Assembly: GCA_024637045.1 (NCBI GenBank)
Contig: JAGXFX010000007.1
Location: 1 to 64,000, forward strand
Length of the DNA stretch: 64,000 nucleotides
Direction of reading: 5' to 3'
Source of the DNA: Soehngenia sp.
GTDB taxonomy: Bacteria; Bacillota; Clostridia; Tissierellales; Tissierellaceae
Shown: piece by piece, positions 19,588 to 29,504 of the stretch
Position numbering within the stretch: the first letter of the stretch is position 1
Layout: each line of letters starts with the position of its first letter
Position numbers and translations under genes: made by a program
Notes under the pieces: model-generated
Databases searched by the model: none
What the model was told of the DNA's origin: nothing
Seen by the model: only the letters and a program-made list of their open reading frames with translations

Positions 19588-20622
19588 CTATATTTTTTTT
19601 ATGTCTTCCACAAGCTTGTCTACATTTTTTTCTTCTGTTACCCAACTGGTACAAAACCTTACTGCATCCCGAGTTTCATCTACCTTTGTCCAATGCTGAA
19701 ATGAATAATTCTGTGCCAATTTATCAATCTGGTCTTGGGTCAAGATTGGGAATTGCTGGTTTGTTGGGGAATCATAAAGAAATTCGCATCCCTTTTCCTT
19801 GAAGGCATTTTTAATCTTCATAGCCATCTTGATTGCATTCTTTGATATTTCAAAATATAGACCATCCTGAAACAAAGCTTCAAACTGTATTCCAAGCAAC
19901 CTTCCTTTTGCAAGCATACCACCACGCTGCTTGATATTGTATCTGAAATCCTTCTTAAGAGCTTCTGTTCTTATAACAACAGCTTCGCCAAAAAGAGCCC
20001 CTACCTTTGTCCCACCTATGTAAAAGACATCGCACAGCTTGGATATTTCAGGAAGCGAAAGATCATTTCCGTCAGACATCAGTCCATACCCCATTCTTGC
20101 TCCGTCCATAAACAGTGGAAGTCCTAGTTCATTGCATACCTGGCTTATCTCTTCAAGATCCTTCCTGGAATAAATTGTTCCATTTTCAGTTGGATGCGAT
20201 ATATATACCATTCCTGGTTGCACCATATGCTCATGAGTAGCATCATTCCAGTGGTTGTCATAGACTTCCATTATCTGGGCAGCAGTTAATTTTCCATCCT
20301 CACTATCCACAGAAATTACTCTATGTCCCGTTGCTTCAATTGCTCCTGTTTCATGCACGTTTATATGTCCTGTATTTGCTGAAACAACTCCCTGATAGGG
20401 CTTTAGAATTGATGCAATTACAGTTGTGTTAGCCTGAGTTCCTCCGACCAGGAAGTGAACATCCAGGTTTTCGTCCTCGCAATAGTCTTTTATGTATTTT
20501 CTTGCGTTGTCACAATGATAATCCATTCCATACCCTGGTGTCTGCTCCATATTTGTATCCACTAGCATATCTAGAATCCTCTGGTGAGCTCCTTCGGAAT
20601 AATCGTTTTCAAATCTAATCAT
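19588..20622 (-). CDS. threonine aldolase-family PLP enzyme (beta-eliminating lyase)
   Basis: FENDYSEGAHQRIL..., GGTQANTTVI, FYIGGTKVGALFGEAVV (PLP Lys). Confidence 0.9.
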   Translation of the reverse strand: MIRFENDYSEGAHQRILDMLVDTNMEQTPGYGMDYHCDNARKYIKDYCEDENLDVHFLVGGTQANTTVIASILKPYQGVVSANTGHINVHETGAIEATGHRVISVDSEDGKLTAAQIMEVYDNHWNDATHEHMVQPGMVYISHPTENGTIYSRKDLEEISQVCNELGLPLFMDGARMGYGLMSDGNDLSLPEISKLCDVFYIGGTKVGALFGEAVVIRTEALKKDFRYNIKQRGGMLAKGRLLGIQFEALFQDGLYFEISKNAIKMAMKIKNAFKEKGCEFLYDSPTNQQFPILTQDQIDKLAQNYSFQHWTKVDETRDAVRFCTSWVTEEKNVDKLVEDIKKI

Positions 20623-20798
20623 ATTTATTCCCTCCTGTCAGATATCTTTTCTTATAACGAATAGGAAATTTCTACTACTAAAATTCTTGAAATTTCCGTC
20701 TATGAGTTTCATAAAAAGCTACATTGATGAATTTCAGATGCTTTTTATATATATATACTATATCATAATGATATTGTCATGATGACCAAAAAAAATAA

Positions 20799-20825
20799 TT
20801 CCCGGGATAATTTCTTTCCCGGGAA
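20799..20825 (-). terminator. intrinsic terminator of the clostripain gene
   Basis: ttcccggga/tcccgggaa stem with T8 on minus. Confidence 0.85.
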
Positions 20826-20832
20826 GATTATA

Positions 20833-23211
20833 CTAATCAGTTATAACTGGACTCCAATAACTGTTCCCATATATATCAGTAATTTTATAGGTCATAATAT
20901 AGTCAAGATTTGAGATGGCAAGATTCTCAATATACCAGTCGCCTGTTGCATAGTAGGGTTCCCCAAGATAGTATGTGTCATCAAAATCCCCCTGGTAGCT
21001 ATAGTAGTCAGTAAGGTAATCAATTTGATCCTCAGGCTCAATATCTATAAGCCCCTTCGGAAGAGTAGCAGTTTCTTCTTCCTTGTCATAGATTATCCTA
21101 GCTCCCAAAACCTCTCCGTATGGGTTGTCCTGGTCGAAGGATACTATAATATCCACCAGCTGATCATTAAGCATGGCAGGAACTCTACCCATTATCTTGT
21201 AGTCATCTCCCTGATAATCGTAGCTTGTCATAAAGTAGCTTACCATTCTATCATTTATTGCCATCCATGTTCCGTCAAACTCGAGAATCAAGTCTCCATC
21301 CTGGTTGTATTCAATTACATTGTCTCTTCCAAGATCTATGAAACCTTCCCCGTCATCAATAAATAAGCTGAGTTCCATATTGTGAACAAGATCCCACTCT
21401 TTTTCTGAAAACTCAAGGACTCTTTGCCCGTCTTTCTGGGTTATCACAATTGATGCAGGATCCAGCATGTTTTCACTGTAATAGTCAGCTGAGTCTGTTA
21501 TTTGATTTGTATCAACCCATTCAGGTTGCTGCTGGGTTCCTCCGGTGATGGAAGAAAAGTCTCCCTGAGAAAGAAAGTTACTGATCAATGAACCGATTAT
21601 GCTGCTTCCTATTCCCTGTGATGCTCCAGACTGACCTCCTCCAAGAAGAGTTTCCACTAATCCTCCTCCAGGGGATGCCATCTGTCCACCTGCGTTTACA
21701 TTTGCAAAGCTTCTTATGGCTCTTGTATAATTTTCATCCATACCAATTTCTTCATAGGTTCGAAGCATAGAGGAAACATCACTCAGTTTACCGTATGGAA
21801 AGAAAATTGAAACTCCATTGGCATTTGTTATGTTGTCAGACATCCTGTTGTATTTCACTGCATCCCCAAGAGCTTGTGCAAAGTTCTCTGCTTCAGGTGT
21901 TCCGAGTCTATTGGCAAAGTCTATAAGGTCAATCTGATTTATCTTCGAGGAGGATGCAAATTCCTTTGTTCCTGCCCTTGAATCAGATACTCGCTTAAAT
22001 TCTTCCGTATCGATCAGTTCTCCAGTTGATTGCGAGAATTCACTGAATGTCGGCGGAACAGTTGCACTAAGTTCTGCCAGGTCAATTAGTGATAGTGTTG
22101 CCTGGGATTTAGGTGTTTGTCGTTTCACCTCTTGCACATAATCATCAACTAGTTTCTTGCCAAGATCAATTGTTTCAATTGATGGATTCTTTGAAAGTTC
22201 ATCCAGCCATCCAGTATAATACCAACCGATTCCCGGTTCAAGTTCTTCTGATGCAATCAGATAGTCAGAATAGGGTTCAACTACAAATGCGGTCTCGAGT
22301 GTTGCCATTAAACACGCATCAAATCCTACCATATCAAACTCAGCTCCTGAGTTAAAAAGCGCACGTTCAATTTCATCCAGGGTCATTGTATCTCCCTTGA
22401 AATACTCGTCATAGCCATATCCGGTTACAGATCCTCCGCCGTGATCCCAAAGAATCAAGAAGTATCTTTCTGCAGGAAAGTTTTGCTCAGAATATCTGAT
22501 AAAATCGGTCAGTGTATTCGGGTCAACCATGGACTTTCTCCCAAGATTATCCTCGAGTCTGCTAAGACCCTCTGAACTTATTAGATATCTCTGGTTTGTT
22601 CCACTATCCATTACATCATTTTTCCACTGAGCCGTCCCGCCTGTTTCTATAACAATATTCACATTGTCAGACAGATCAGCTTCCAGCATCTCCTGAAGAT
22701 CCATTGTAGCCATTCCGCTTCTTGATTCAAGGTCTGTTCCAAGAAGATAAACCATAACTGTAGCTTGATCCCTTCCTCCACCAAGAAGTGTAGTCCTCTT
22801 TGGTCTTGCCATATTGGAAACGGTCCTGTCAACAGAATAAGCGCCGCTGTCGTATGTTGGGCTGCCTGCCTCTGAAGCTAAGTTATCAGTACCTGTTCCT
22901 GGATCTTTGATTGGAGCTTCCCCACTTCCTCCGCCCAGTCTTGATATAAAGAAGGATACAGCCATCAAAATTATAAATATAATAATATACTTGCCAAACC
23001 CTCCTGAGCTTCTTCCGCCTGTGGAAGGATAGGAGTTTTGTCCGAATGATTGATTGCTGGATGAAGACGAGGACTGTCTACCAAAGAATCCTCCTGTACC
23101 TCCGGTCGGTCCGGATGACTTTCTTCCTAATCCACTTCCTCGTTTCTGAACTTTTGAACTACCAGTTCCAACCCTCTTTTTTCTGCCTGATGGCCTGTTT
23201 TTTCTATCCAT
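20833..23211 (-). CDS. clostripain-like (C11) cysteine peptidase, membrane anchored
   Basis: TVMVYLLGTDLESR, YFLILWDHGGGSVTGYGYDE (catalytic His), FDMVGFDACLMATLETAF (catalytic Cys); TM after a Gly/Ser-rich N-terminus. Confidence 0.92.
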   Translation of the reverse strand: MDRKNRPSGRKKRVGTGSSKVQKRGSGLGRKSSGPTGGTGGFFGRQSSSSSSNQSFGQNSYPSTGGRSSGGFGKYIIIFIILMAVSFFISRLGGGSGEAPIKDPGTGTDNLASEAGSPTYDSGAYSVDRTVSNMARPKRTTLLGGGRDQATVMVYLLGTDLESRSGMATMDLQEMLEADLSDNVNIVIETGGTAQWKNDVMDSGTNQRYLISSEGLSRLEDNLGRKSMVDPNTLTDFIRYSEQNFPAERYFLILWDHGGGSVTGYGYDEYFKGDTMTLDEIERALFNSGAEFDMVGFDACLMATLETAFVVEPYSDYLIASEELEPGIGWYYTGWLDELSKNPSIETIDLGKKLVDDYVQEVKRQTPKSQATLSLIDLAELSATVPPTFSEFSQSTGELIDTEEFKRVSDSRAGTKEFASSSKINQIDLIDFANRLGTPEAENFAQALGDAVKYNRMSDNITNANGVSIFFPYGKLSDVSSMLRTYEEIGMDENYTRAIRSFANVNAGGQMASPGGGLVETLLGGGQSGASQGIGSSIIGSLISNFLSQGDFSSITGGTQQQPEWVDTNQITDSADYYSENMLDPASIVITQKDGQRVLEFSEKEWDLVHNMELSLFIDDGEGFIDLGRDNVIEYNQDGDLILEFDGTWMAINDRMVSYFMTSYDYQGDDYKIMGRVPAMLNDQLVDIIVSFDQDNPYGEVLGARIIYDKEEETATLPKGLIDIEPEDQIDYLTDYYSYQGDFDDTYYLGEPYYATGDWYIENLAISNLDYIMTYKITDIYGNSYWSPVITD

Positions 23212-23289
23212 GGTATTTCATCTCCTGTATGTAAATTCAATATCCTACTTTACTTTATACCCCATATAAGCTCTTTGGGTTCAAAAAAG

Positions 23290-23323
23290 AACTGCTCCTT
23301 TCCAGTTACTGGCAGCAGCAGTT
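23290..23323 (-). terminator. intrinsic terminator of the ABC exporter operon
   Basis: aactgct/agcagtt outer stem and ccagt/actgg inner stem, then T6 on minus. Confidence 0.75.
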
Positions 23324-23331
23324 TTTTCGAT

Positions 23332-25260
23332 TTAATCCAATTCAAAAGCACCGGTATAGAGCTGATAATACTTCCCTTTTTCATCAACCAGCTCATCATG
23401 ACTTCCTTTCTCAATGATCCTTCCTTTTTCAAGAACCATAATTACATTAGAATTCTGAACCGTTGATAGCCTATGGGCAATTACGAATACAGTTCTTCCC
23501 TTCATCAAGGCGTCCATACCCTTTTGGACAATGGACTCTGTTCTCGTATCTATTGAAGATGTGGCTTCATCAAGAATCATTACTGGTGGGTCTGCTACAG
23601 CTGCCCTTGCAATAGACAATAGCTGTCTCTGTCCTTGTGAGAGTCCCCCGCCGTCTCCAGTTAAGACTGTCTCATAACCTTCTGGTAACATCCTGATAAA
23701 TCCATCTGCATTGGCGAGCTTTGCAGCCTCCACACATTCTTCATCAGTTGCATCCAGCCTGCCGTATCTTATATTGTCTATTACTGTTCCAGTAAAGAGA
23801 TTTACATCCTGAAGAACAATTCCAAGAGATCTTCTAAGATCTGCCTTCTTTATCTTCTTAATGTTAATTCCATCATATCTGATCTTGCCATCGGCAATAT
23901 CATAGAACCTGTTGATAAGGTTTGTTATAGTAGTCTTTCCTGCACCTGTTGCGCCAACAAAAGCAATCTTCTGACCCGGCTCGGCATAAAGTGTGATATC
24001 GTGAAGGACCACTTCGTCCTCGTTGTAACCAAAATCTACATCATAGAACCTTACTTCACCTTTTAAGAGAGTATAGGTAGTGGTTCCATCACCGTGTGGA
24101 TGCTTCCATGCCCATATTTCTGTTCTATGGTCAGCTTCTTTGACTTCACCATTCTCATATTTCGCATTGACCAGGGTTACATATCCCTCATCAGTTTCCG
24201 GTTCCTGATCCATCAGATTGAATATCCTCTCTGCACCAGCAATTGCCATGACAACTGCATTCAGCTGCTGAGATACCTGCGCTATAGGCTGGATAAAGTT
24301 TCTGGATAATTGAAGAAATGATGCAATCATACCAAGTGTCACTACATCTGCTCCGGTAATGCTAAAGTTCTGTATTCCCCCAACGGCCAGTATACCACCA
24401 ACTATTGCAAGAAGAACATAAAGCACATATCCAAGGTTCATCATAATGGGCATTAGGATATTGGCATATTTGTTCGCCTTTGTAGCATTATCCCTAAGAA
24501 TCTCATTTCTCTCATCAAAATCCTTCTTAACGATCTCTTCATGATTGAATACTTTTACAACCTTAAGACCATTTATCATTTCCTCGATATATCCATTCAG
24601 GTCACCAAGGGATTTCTGTTGCTCGACAAAATATTTACCACTGCGTCCGGCGATTATTTTTACTATGTTCAAAACTATAAATACAAACAAGATTACAACT
24701 CCGGTCATCCAAAGGCTAAGATATAGCATTGCAGACAACACTGCCACTATCGTAACTACTGATGAAAACATCTGTGGAAGACTTTGAGATATCATCTGAC
24801 GCAGGGTGTCTATGTCGTTGGTGTAGTGACTCATCAAATCACCATGGCTATGTGAGTCAAAGTATCTGATTGGAAGACTCTGCATTTTTGAGAACAGCTC
24901 ATCCCTTATTCTTTTTAATACTCCCTGTGATATTGACACCATCGTTCTTGTGTAAAAGAGCGATGCAAGTACGCCGATAATGTATATTCCACCCATCATT
25001 AGGATTACCCTGAACAATCCAGAGAAGTCAGGCACAGCCTGAAGCAGCATTGGAGTTATATAGTCATCAATAAGTGTCTTTAGGAAAAGTGAAGCTATTG
25101 CTCCTGTAAATGCACTGATTATTATTGAAACAACAACAAATATCAATCTGATTCGATACTTTCCTACATAGGACAAGAGTCTTTTGACTGTGCCCTTGTT
25201 TACATCCTTGATACTTCCTGATCCCATTCCATGGGGACCTTTTCCTATCGGTCTAGGCAC
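23332..25260 (-). CDS. ABC exporter half-transporter (TMD-NBD)
   Basis: AFVGATGAGKTTITNLINRFYD, LSQGQRQLLSIARAAVADPPVMILDEATSSID. Confidence 0.95.
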   Translation of the reverse strand: MPRPIGKGPHGMGSGSIKDVNKGTVKRLLSYVGKYRIRLIFVVVSIIISAFTGAIASLFLKTLIDDYITPMLLQAVPDFSGLFRVILMMGGIYIIGVLASLFYTRTMVSISQGVLKRIRDELFSKMQSLPIRYFDSHSHGDLMSHYTNDIDTLRQMISQSLPQMFSSVVTIVAVLSAMLYLSLWMTGVVILFVFIVLNIVKIIAGRSGKYFVEQQKSLGDLNGYIEEMINGLKVVKVFNHEEIVKKDFDERNEILRDNATKANKYANILMPIMMNLGYVLYVLLAIVGGILAVGGIQNFSITGADVVTLGMIASFLQLSRNFIQPIAQVSQQLNAVVMAIAGAERIFNLMDQEPETDEGYVTLVNAKYENGEVKEADHRTEIWAWKHPHGDGTTTYTLLKGEVRFYDVDFGYNEDEVVLHDITLYAEPGQKIAFVGATGAGKTTITNLINRFYDIADGKIRYDGINIKKIKKADLRRSLGIVLQDVNLFTGTVIDNIRYGRLDATDEECVEAAKLANADGFIRMLPEGYETVLTGDGGGLSQGQRQLLSIARAAVADPPVMILDEATSSIDTRTESIVQKGMDALMKGRTVFVIAHRLSTVQNSNVIMVLEKGRIIEKGSHDELVDEKGKYYQLYTGAFELD

Positions 25261-27004
25261 TTGCCATACCCCCCTTCACCTGTGAATCATATACTTCTCT
25301 GTAAATGTCGCTGTCTTTTAGAAGTTCTGCATGCGTTCCAATAGCTTTTATTTCACCATCATCCATCACTATAATCCTGTCGGCATCCTGCACTGAGGAT
25401 ACTCTCTGAGCTATTATGATTTTTGTTGTATATGGGATTTCTTCCAAAAATGATCTTTTAATTATAGCATCCGTCCTCGTATCCACTGCACTTGTTGAGT
25501 CGTCCAGAATCAATATCCTGGGCTTTTTAAGCAAAGCCCTGGCAATTGTAAGCCTTTGCTTCTGGCCTCCTGAAATATTGCTTCCTCCCTGCTCAAGATG
25601 TGCATCATATTTATCTGGCAATTCACGAATAAACTCATCAGCCTGGGCAAGGGTTGCCATGCGCTCTACTTCATTGTCGCTGGCATTCTCATCTCCCCAT
25701 CTAAGATTCTCATTGATGGTTCCCGAGAATAACACGTTTTTCTGAAGGACAACCGCAACCTGGTCTCTTAAGGTCTTTAAGTCATACTCTCTTACATCTC
25801 TGCCCCCGACCTTAACAATTCCTTTTGAAGCATCGTAGAGCCTTGGTATAAGCTGAATAAGACTTGTCTTGGATGAACCGGTTCCTCCAATTATTCCTAT
25901 GGTTTCTCCAGCATTAATCTTAAGGTTGATATCCCTCAATGCCATCTTATCTGCCTTGTTTGAATAGCAGAAGCTGACATTTTGAAATTCTATGCAGCCG
26001 TCTGCCACTTCATAGACTGGATTATCATTGTTTTTCAAATCGGTTTCTTCATCCAGCATCTCCACAATTCTTTCAGCCGATGCTCTTGAAATGGTTATCA
26101 TAACAAATACAAAGGAAAGCATCATTAGACTTATCAAAATCTGCATCGTATAGGTCATAAGACTCATCAGTTGGCCTGTACTAAGTCCAACAGCTGCATT
26201 GTTTCCAGATGCCACAATCGCTCTGGCTCCAAACCATGATAGGAGTAGCATTGACCCAAACATGCAGAATTGAATCAAAGGCATATTGAATGCCAAAAGT
26301 TTTTCAGCTTTTGTGAACTTGTCGTAAATTTCCTTGGATATGTCTTCGAACTTCTCTCTTTCATGGTCCTCTCTTACAAATGCCTTCACAACCCTTATTC
26401 CTCTTACGTTTTCCTGCACAATGCTGTTGAGTTTGTCATAGGTCTTGAATACCTGCCTGAAAATTGGATGCGCATTCTTTATTATAAAGAACAATCCTAT
26501 TCCAAGTATGGGCATTGCTCCAAGAAAAATCATGGAAAGACTTCTGTTAATGCTGAATGCAGCAAACAATGAAAATATTAGCATGATCGGACTTCTTGAT
26601 GCCATCCTAAGAAGCATCTGATATGAATTTTGAACATTTGTAACATCTGTTGTCAACCTGGTAATAATACTTGATGTGGAAAACTTGTCTATGTTTGAGA
26701 AGGAGAACCCTTGCACATTATAGAACATATCCTGTCTCAGGTTCTTTGCAAATCCTGCTGATGCTATGGCGGCGCTTCTTCCGGACAATGCACCGAATGT
26801 CAAGGCAACCATTGCTGCTCCTAGAAGAAGTAACCCCAGTCTCAATATTACGTCCATATTCCCTGCGTCGATTCCCTGGTCAATAAGTCTTGCCATTATA
26901 AAGGGAATCATAACTTCAAACAGAACTTCAAGCATTACAAATATAGGTGTGAGTATGGAATTTTTTTTGTATTCCCTGATACTTTTTGCCAATGTTTTTA
27001 TCAT
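25253..27004 (-). CDS. ABC exporter half-transporter (TMD-NBD)
   Basis: GIIGGTGSSKTSLIQLIPRLYD, ISGGQKQRLTIARALLKKPRILILDDSTSAVD; coupled to the preceding gene. Confidence 0.95.
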   Translation of the reverse strand: MIKTLAKSIREYKKNSILTPIFVMLEVLFEVMIPFIMARLIDQGIDAGNMDVILRLGLLLLGAAMVALTFGALSGRSAAIASAGFAKNLRQDMFYNVQGFSFSNIDKFSTSSIITRLTTDVTNVQNSYQMLLRMASRSPIMLIFSLFAAFSINRSLSMIFLGAMPILGIGLFFIIKNAHPIFRQVFKTYDKLNSIVQENVRGIRVVKAFVREDHEREKFEDISKEIYDKFTKAEKLLAFNMPLIQFCMFGSMLLLSWFGARAIVASGNNAAVGLSTGQLMSLMTYTMQILISLMMLSFVFVMITISRASAERIVEMLDEETDLKNNDNPVYEVADGCIEFQNVSFCYSNKADKMALRDINLKINAGETIGIIGGTGSSKTSLIQLIPRLYDASKGIVKVGGRDVREYDLKTLRDQVAVVLQKNVLFSGTINENLRWGDENASDNEVERMATLAQADEFIRELPDKYDAHLEQGGSNISGGQKQRLTIARALLKKPRILILDDSTSAVDTRTDAIIKRSFLEEIPYTTKIIIAQRVSSVQDADRIIVMDDGEIKAIGTHAELLKDSDIYREVYDSQVKGGMASA

Positions 27005-27039
27005 ATTAGTTCCTCCGATGTTGATTATTGATTTTGTGC

Positions 27040-27498
27040 TTATTCATTCACTGAGTTCACAGGTGAACTCTCCATGTTACTTTTCATTCTATCTATAAAC
27101 AATAACAGCTGCTCTTTTTCTTCATGTGAAAAGTCCTTCATCAGTCTGGTTTCAATCTCCATCAAATCGTTTTTTACAGCCTGATGAATTCCCCTTGCCT
27201 TATCAGTAAGAACAATTTTCTTAAGCCGTGCATCTTCTTCTACGCTTAGTCTTTCAATCAGTCCCTTTTGCTCCATAAGCTTTAGAACCTTTGATATCGT
27301 TGAACGGGTTATGGTAAATCGTTCTTCCAAGTCTCTCTGAAAGACATCATTTCCTTCATTCTCAAATAAGTATGCTATTATCCAGCCGTTTGTTCCGGTT
27401 ATTTTCTTTGCATATTGAAAATGCTGTGAATTCTCAACATATCTCTTCAAGAGGTTGTTAAGTGAACGTAATTCCATTCCTACAGTTTTCTTTTTCAT
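27040..27498 (-). CDS. MarR-family transcriptional regulator
   Basis: winged-helix FTITRSTISKVLKLMEQKGLIERLSVEEDARLKKIVLTDK. Confidence 0.92.
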   Translation of the reverse strand: MKKKTVGMELRSLNNLLKRYVENSQHFQYAKKITGTNGWIIAYLFENEGNDVFQRDLEERFTITRSTISKVLKLMEQKGLIERLSVEEDARLKKIVLTDKARGIHQAVKNDLMEIETRLMKDFSHEEKEQLLLFIDRMKSNMESSPVNSVNE

Positions 27499-27518
27499 GA
27501 TCTGCCTCCAAATAAAAA

Positions 27519-27582
27519 ATAATGTTGTATGCCTAACTGTTTGACATCCAACATTATATATCCCACTCTATTTATTTGTCAA
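27519..27582 (-). promoter_or_regulatory. promoter of the marR-ABC operon with an overlapping 9-bp inverted repeat
   Basis: TTGACA (27577-27582), 18-nt spacer, TATAAT (27553-27558); ataatgttg/caacattat at 27519-27527/27549-27557. Confidence 0.7.
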
Positions 27583-27610
27583 TATAATTTTTATATACAT
27601 CATCAAACAC

Positions 27611-29383
27611 CTATATCCATATAAACATAATAAGCGGAACCGCCACTACAACAACAATTATTTCAAGTGGCAGACCCATCTTCCAATAATCTCCAAACTT
27701 ATATCCTCCTGGGCTCATGACCAATGTATTTGACTGATGACCTATTGGAGTAAGGAATGAACAGGATGCACCGATTGCAACACTCATAAGAAATGCATCC
27801 GGGGAAGCTGAAAGTCCTCCTGCAATCTCAATGGCTATGGGTGCCATAATTAATACTGCAGCAGCATTATTTACTATATCCGATAGAGTCATTGATATTA
27901 CAAGGACAGCCAGGACCATTGCCCATATTGGTAGTCTATCTGCCAGACTCAGCACACTTCCTGCAATTAGCTGAGCTCCGCCAGTAGTTTCAAGAGCCCT
28001 GCTGACCGGAATTATCGAACCCAAAAGTACAATTATTGACCAGTCAATACTTTCATACATTTCCTTCACAGAAATAAAGTTTCCAAGCACCATTGCTACA
28101 GCAGCCATCATAAATGAAACCTGCACAGGAATAATGCCAAGAGCTGTTAGAACGAGAGCGGTGGCAAAAACCAGAACACCAGGAACGAGTCTCCTGGGTT
28201 TCCCAAGGCTTATTCCTCTTCCAGCAAGAGGAAGACAACCCCACTGAGTAATCATTTCAGATAGCGTATCAGGAGGGCCTTGTAATAGAAGTATATCTCC
28301 AACAATAAATTTTATTGAATCAGGAGACTTGTTTATTCTTACACCTTCCCTGGCTACACCAAGAATATTTATTCCATACCTGCTTCTGATTCTCATTGCC
28401 TTTGCAGTTCTTCCTATAATAAATGCATTTGTCATAACTACTGCTTCCATTATCTCTACATCATCTGTTTTTATATCCTCCTGTGACAATTTATCATTAT
28501 CTGCAAGCTTAAGGTCTGTTGCATCCAGAATCTCCTGAATTTTTCCTGCTGTTGCCTCCACAATCAAGGAGTCACCTTCTTCAAGTGATAGTCTAAGAGA
28601 AGGAGCTGCATAATTCTTATCTTTCCTTATAACTGAAACAATCTTTAATTCCCCTTCAACTGATTCTTCAAGCTCATGAACTGTTTTTCCTGCATATTTT
28701 GATTCTTCAGGTACCTTCAATTCTGTTATGTAATCCTTTATTTCAAACAGATCCTCCTCTGATTTTCCGCCTGTTCTCTTTGGAATAAGTCTCCAGCCAA
28801 TAAGAAGTATAAATGTTACTCCTGCCAGCGCCACTGCTCCTCCCACCGGAAGGAAGTCGAACATTTTGAAAGCTTCCCCAGTGTAGTCTGCCCTGAAAGT
28901 TGAAATAATAATGTTTGGAGGTGTTCCCACAAGAGTTGTCATTCCTCCTAAAAGCGATCCGAAGGCAAGAGGCATAAGAAAGATTGATGGTGATTTATTG
29001 TTCTTTCTAGCCATCTTTATGGCAACAGGCATCATCAATGCCAGCGCACCAATATTGTTCATAAATGCGGAGCTTATTGTAACGGCAAGAACAAGAGATG
29101 TCATCTGGACTATAATATTATCTCCAAGCCTTAGTAGATACCTGGCCATAAAGTCAACCACTCCTGCATTCATAAGTCCCTTGCTTACAACTAATACGGC
29201 CGCAACTGTAATAACAGCAGGGTGACCAAATCCCTCGAAAACCGCATCCATGGGAACAAGACCTGTAAGACTTGCCACAATGAGAGTTACGAGTGATACA
29301 ATATCATATCTCCATTTTCCCCAAACAAAGAAAACGAGCATCAGGATGATAAGTCCAAATATCATATATATTTCAGTTGTCAT
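27611..29383 (-). CDS. SLC13/DASS-family transporter with central RCK/TrkA-C domains
   Basis: MTTEIYMIFGLIILMLVFFVWGKWRYDIVSL, VGTPPNIII, SFLTPIGHQSNTLVMSPGGYKFGDYWKMGLPL; start moved to 29383 (GGAG-N9-ATG). Confidence 0.88.
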   Translation of the reverse strand: MTTEIYMIFGLIILMLVFFVWGKWRYDIVSLVTLIVASLTGLVPMDAVFEGFGHPAVITVAAVLVVSKGLMNAGVVDFMARYLLRLGDNIIVQMTSLVLAVTISSAFMNNIGALALMMPVAIKMARKNNKSPSIFLMPLAFGSLLGGMTTLVGTPPNIIISTFRADYTGEAFKMFDFLPVGGAVALAGVTFILLIGWRLIPKRTGGKSEEDLFEIKDYITELKVPEESKYAGKTVHELEESVEGELKIVSVIRKDKNYAAPSLRLSLEEGDSLIVEATAGKIQEILDATDLKLADNDKLSQEDIKTDDVEIMEAVVMTNAFIIGRTAKAMRIRSRYGINILGVAREGVRINKSPDSIKFIVGDILLLQGPPDTLSEMITQWGCLPLAGRGISLGKPRRLVPGVLVFATALVLTALGIIPVQVSFMMAAVAMVLGNFISVKEMYESIDWSIIVLLGSIIPVSRALETTGGAQLIAGSVLSLADRLPIWAMVLAVLVISMTLSDIVNNAAAVLIMAPIAIEIAGGLSASPDAFLMSVAIGASCSFLTPIGHQSNTLVMSPGGYKFGDYWKMGLPLEIIVVVVAVPLIMFIWI

Positions 29384-29446
29384 GGTCGTCATCTCCAATC
29401 TGCTTGCACAGGTTAATGAATACTCTATTCCAAATATATACCAAAA

Positions 29447-29482
29447 ACCGGTACTGATGAAACTTATTTCATCAGTACCGGT
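29447..29482 (-). terminator. intrinsic terminator of the phoH-like gene
   Basis: 16-bp perfect stem accggtactgatgaaa/tttcatcagtaccggt, T5 on minus. Confidence 0.9.
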
Positions 29483-29504
29483 CAATATCGGGTCAATCTA
29501 ATAT

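Noticed and set aside
23250-23432. 60-aa minus-strand ORF near the ABC exporter terminator
   Set aside because: Overlaps the exporter gene end in another frame and runs through its terminator.
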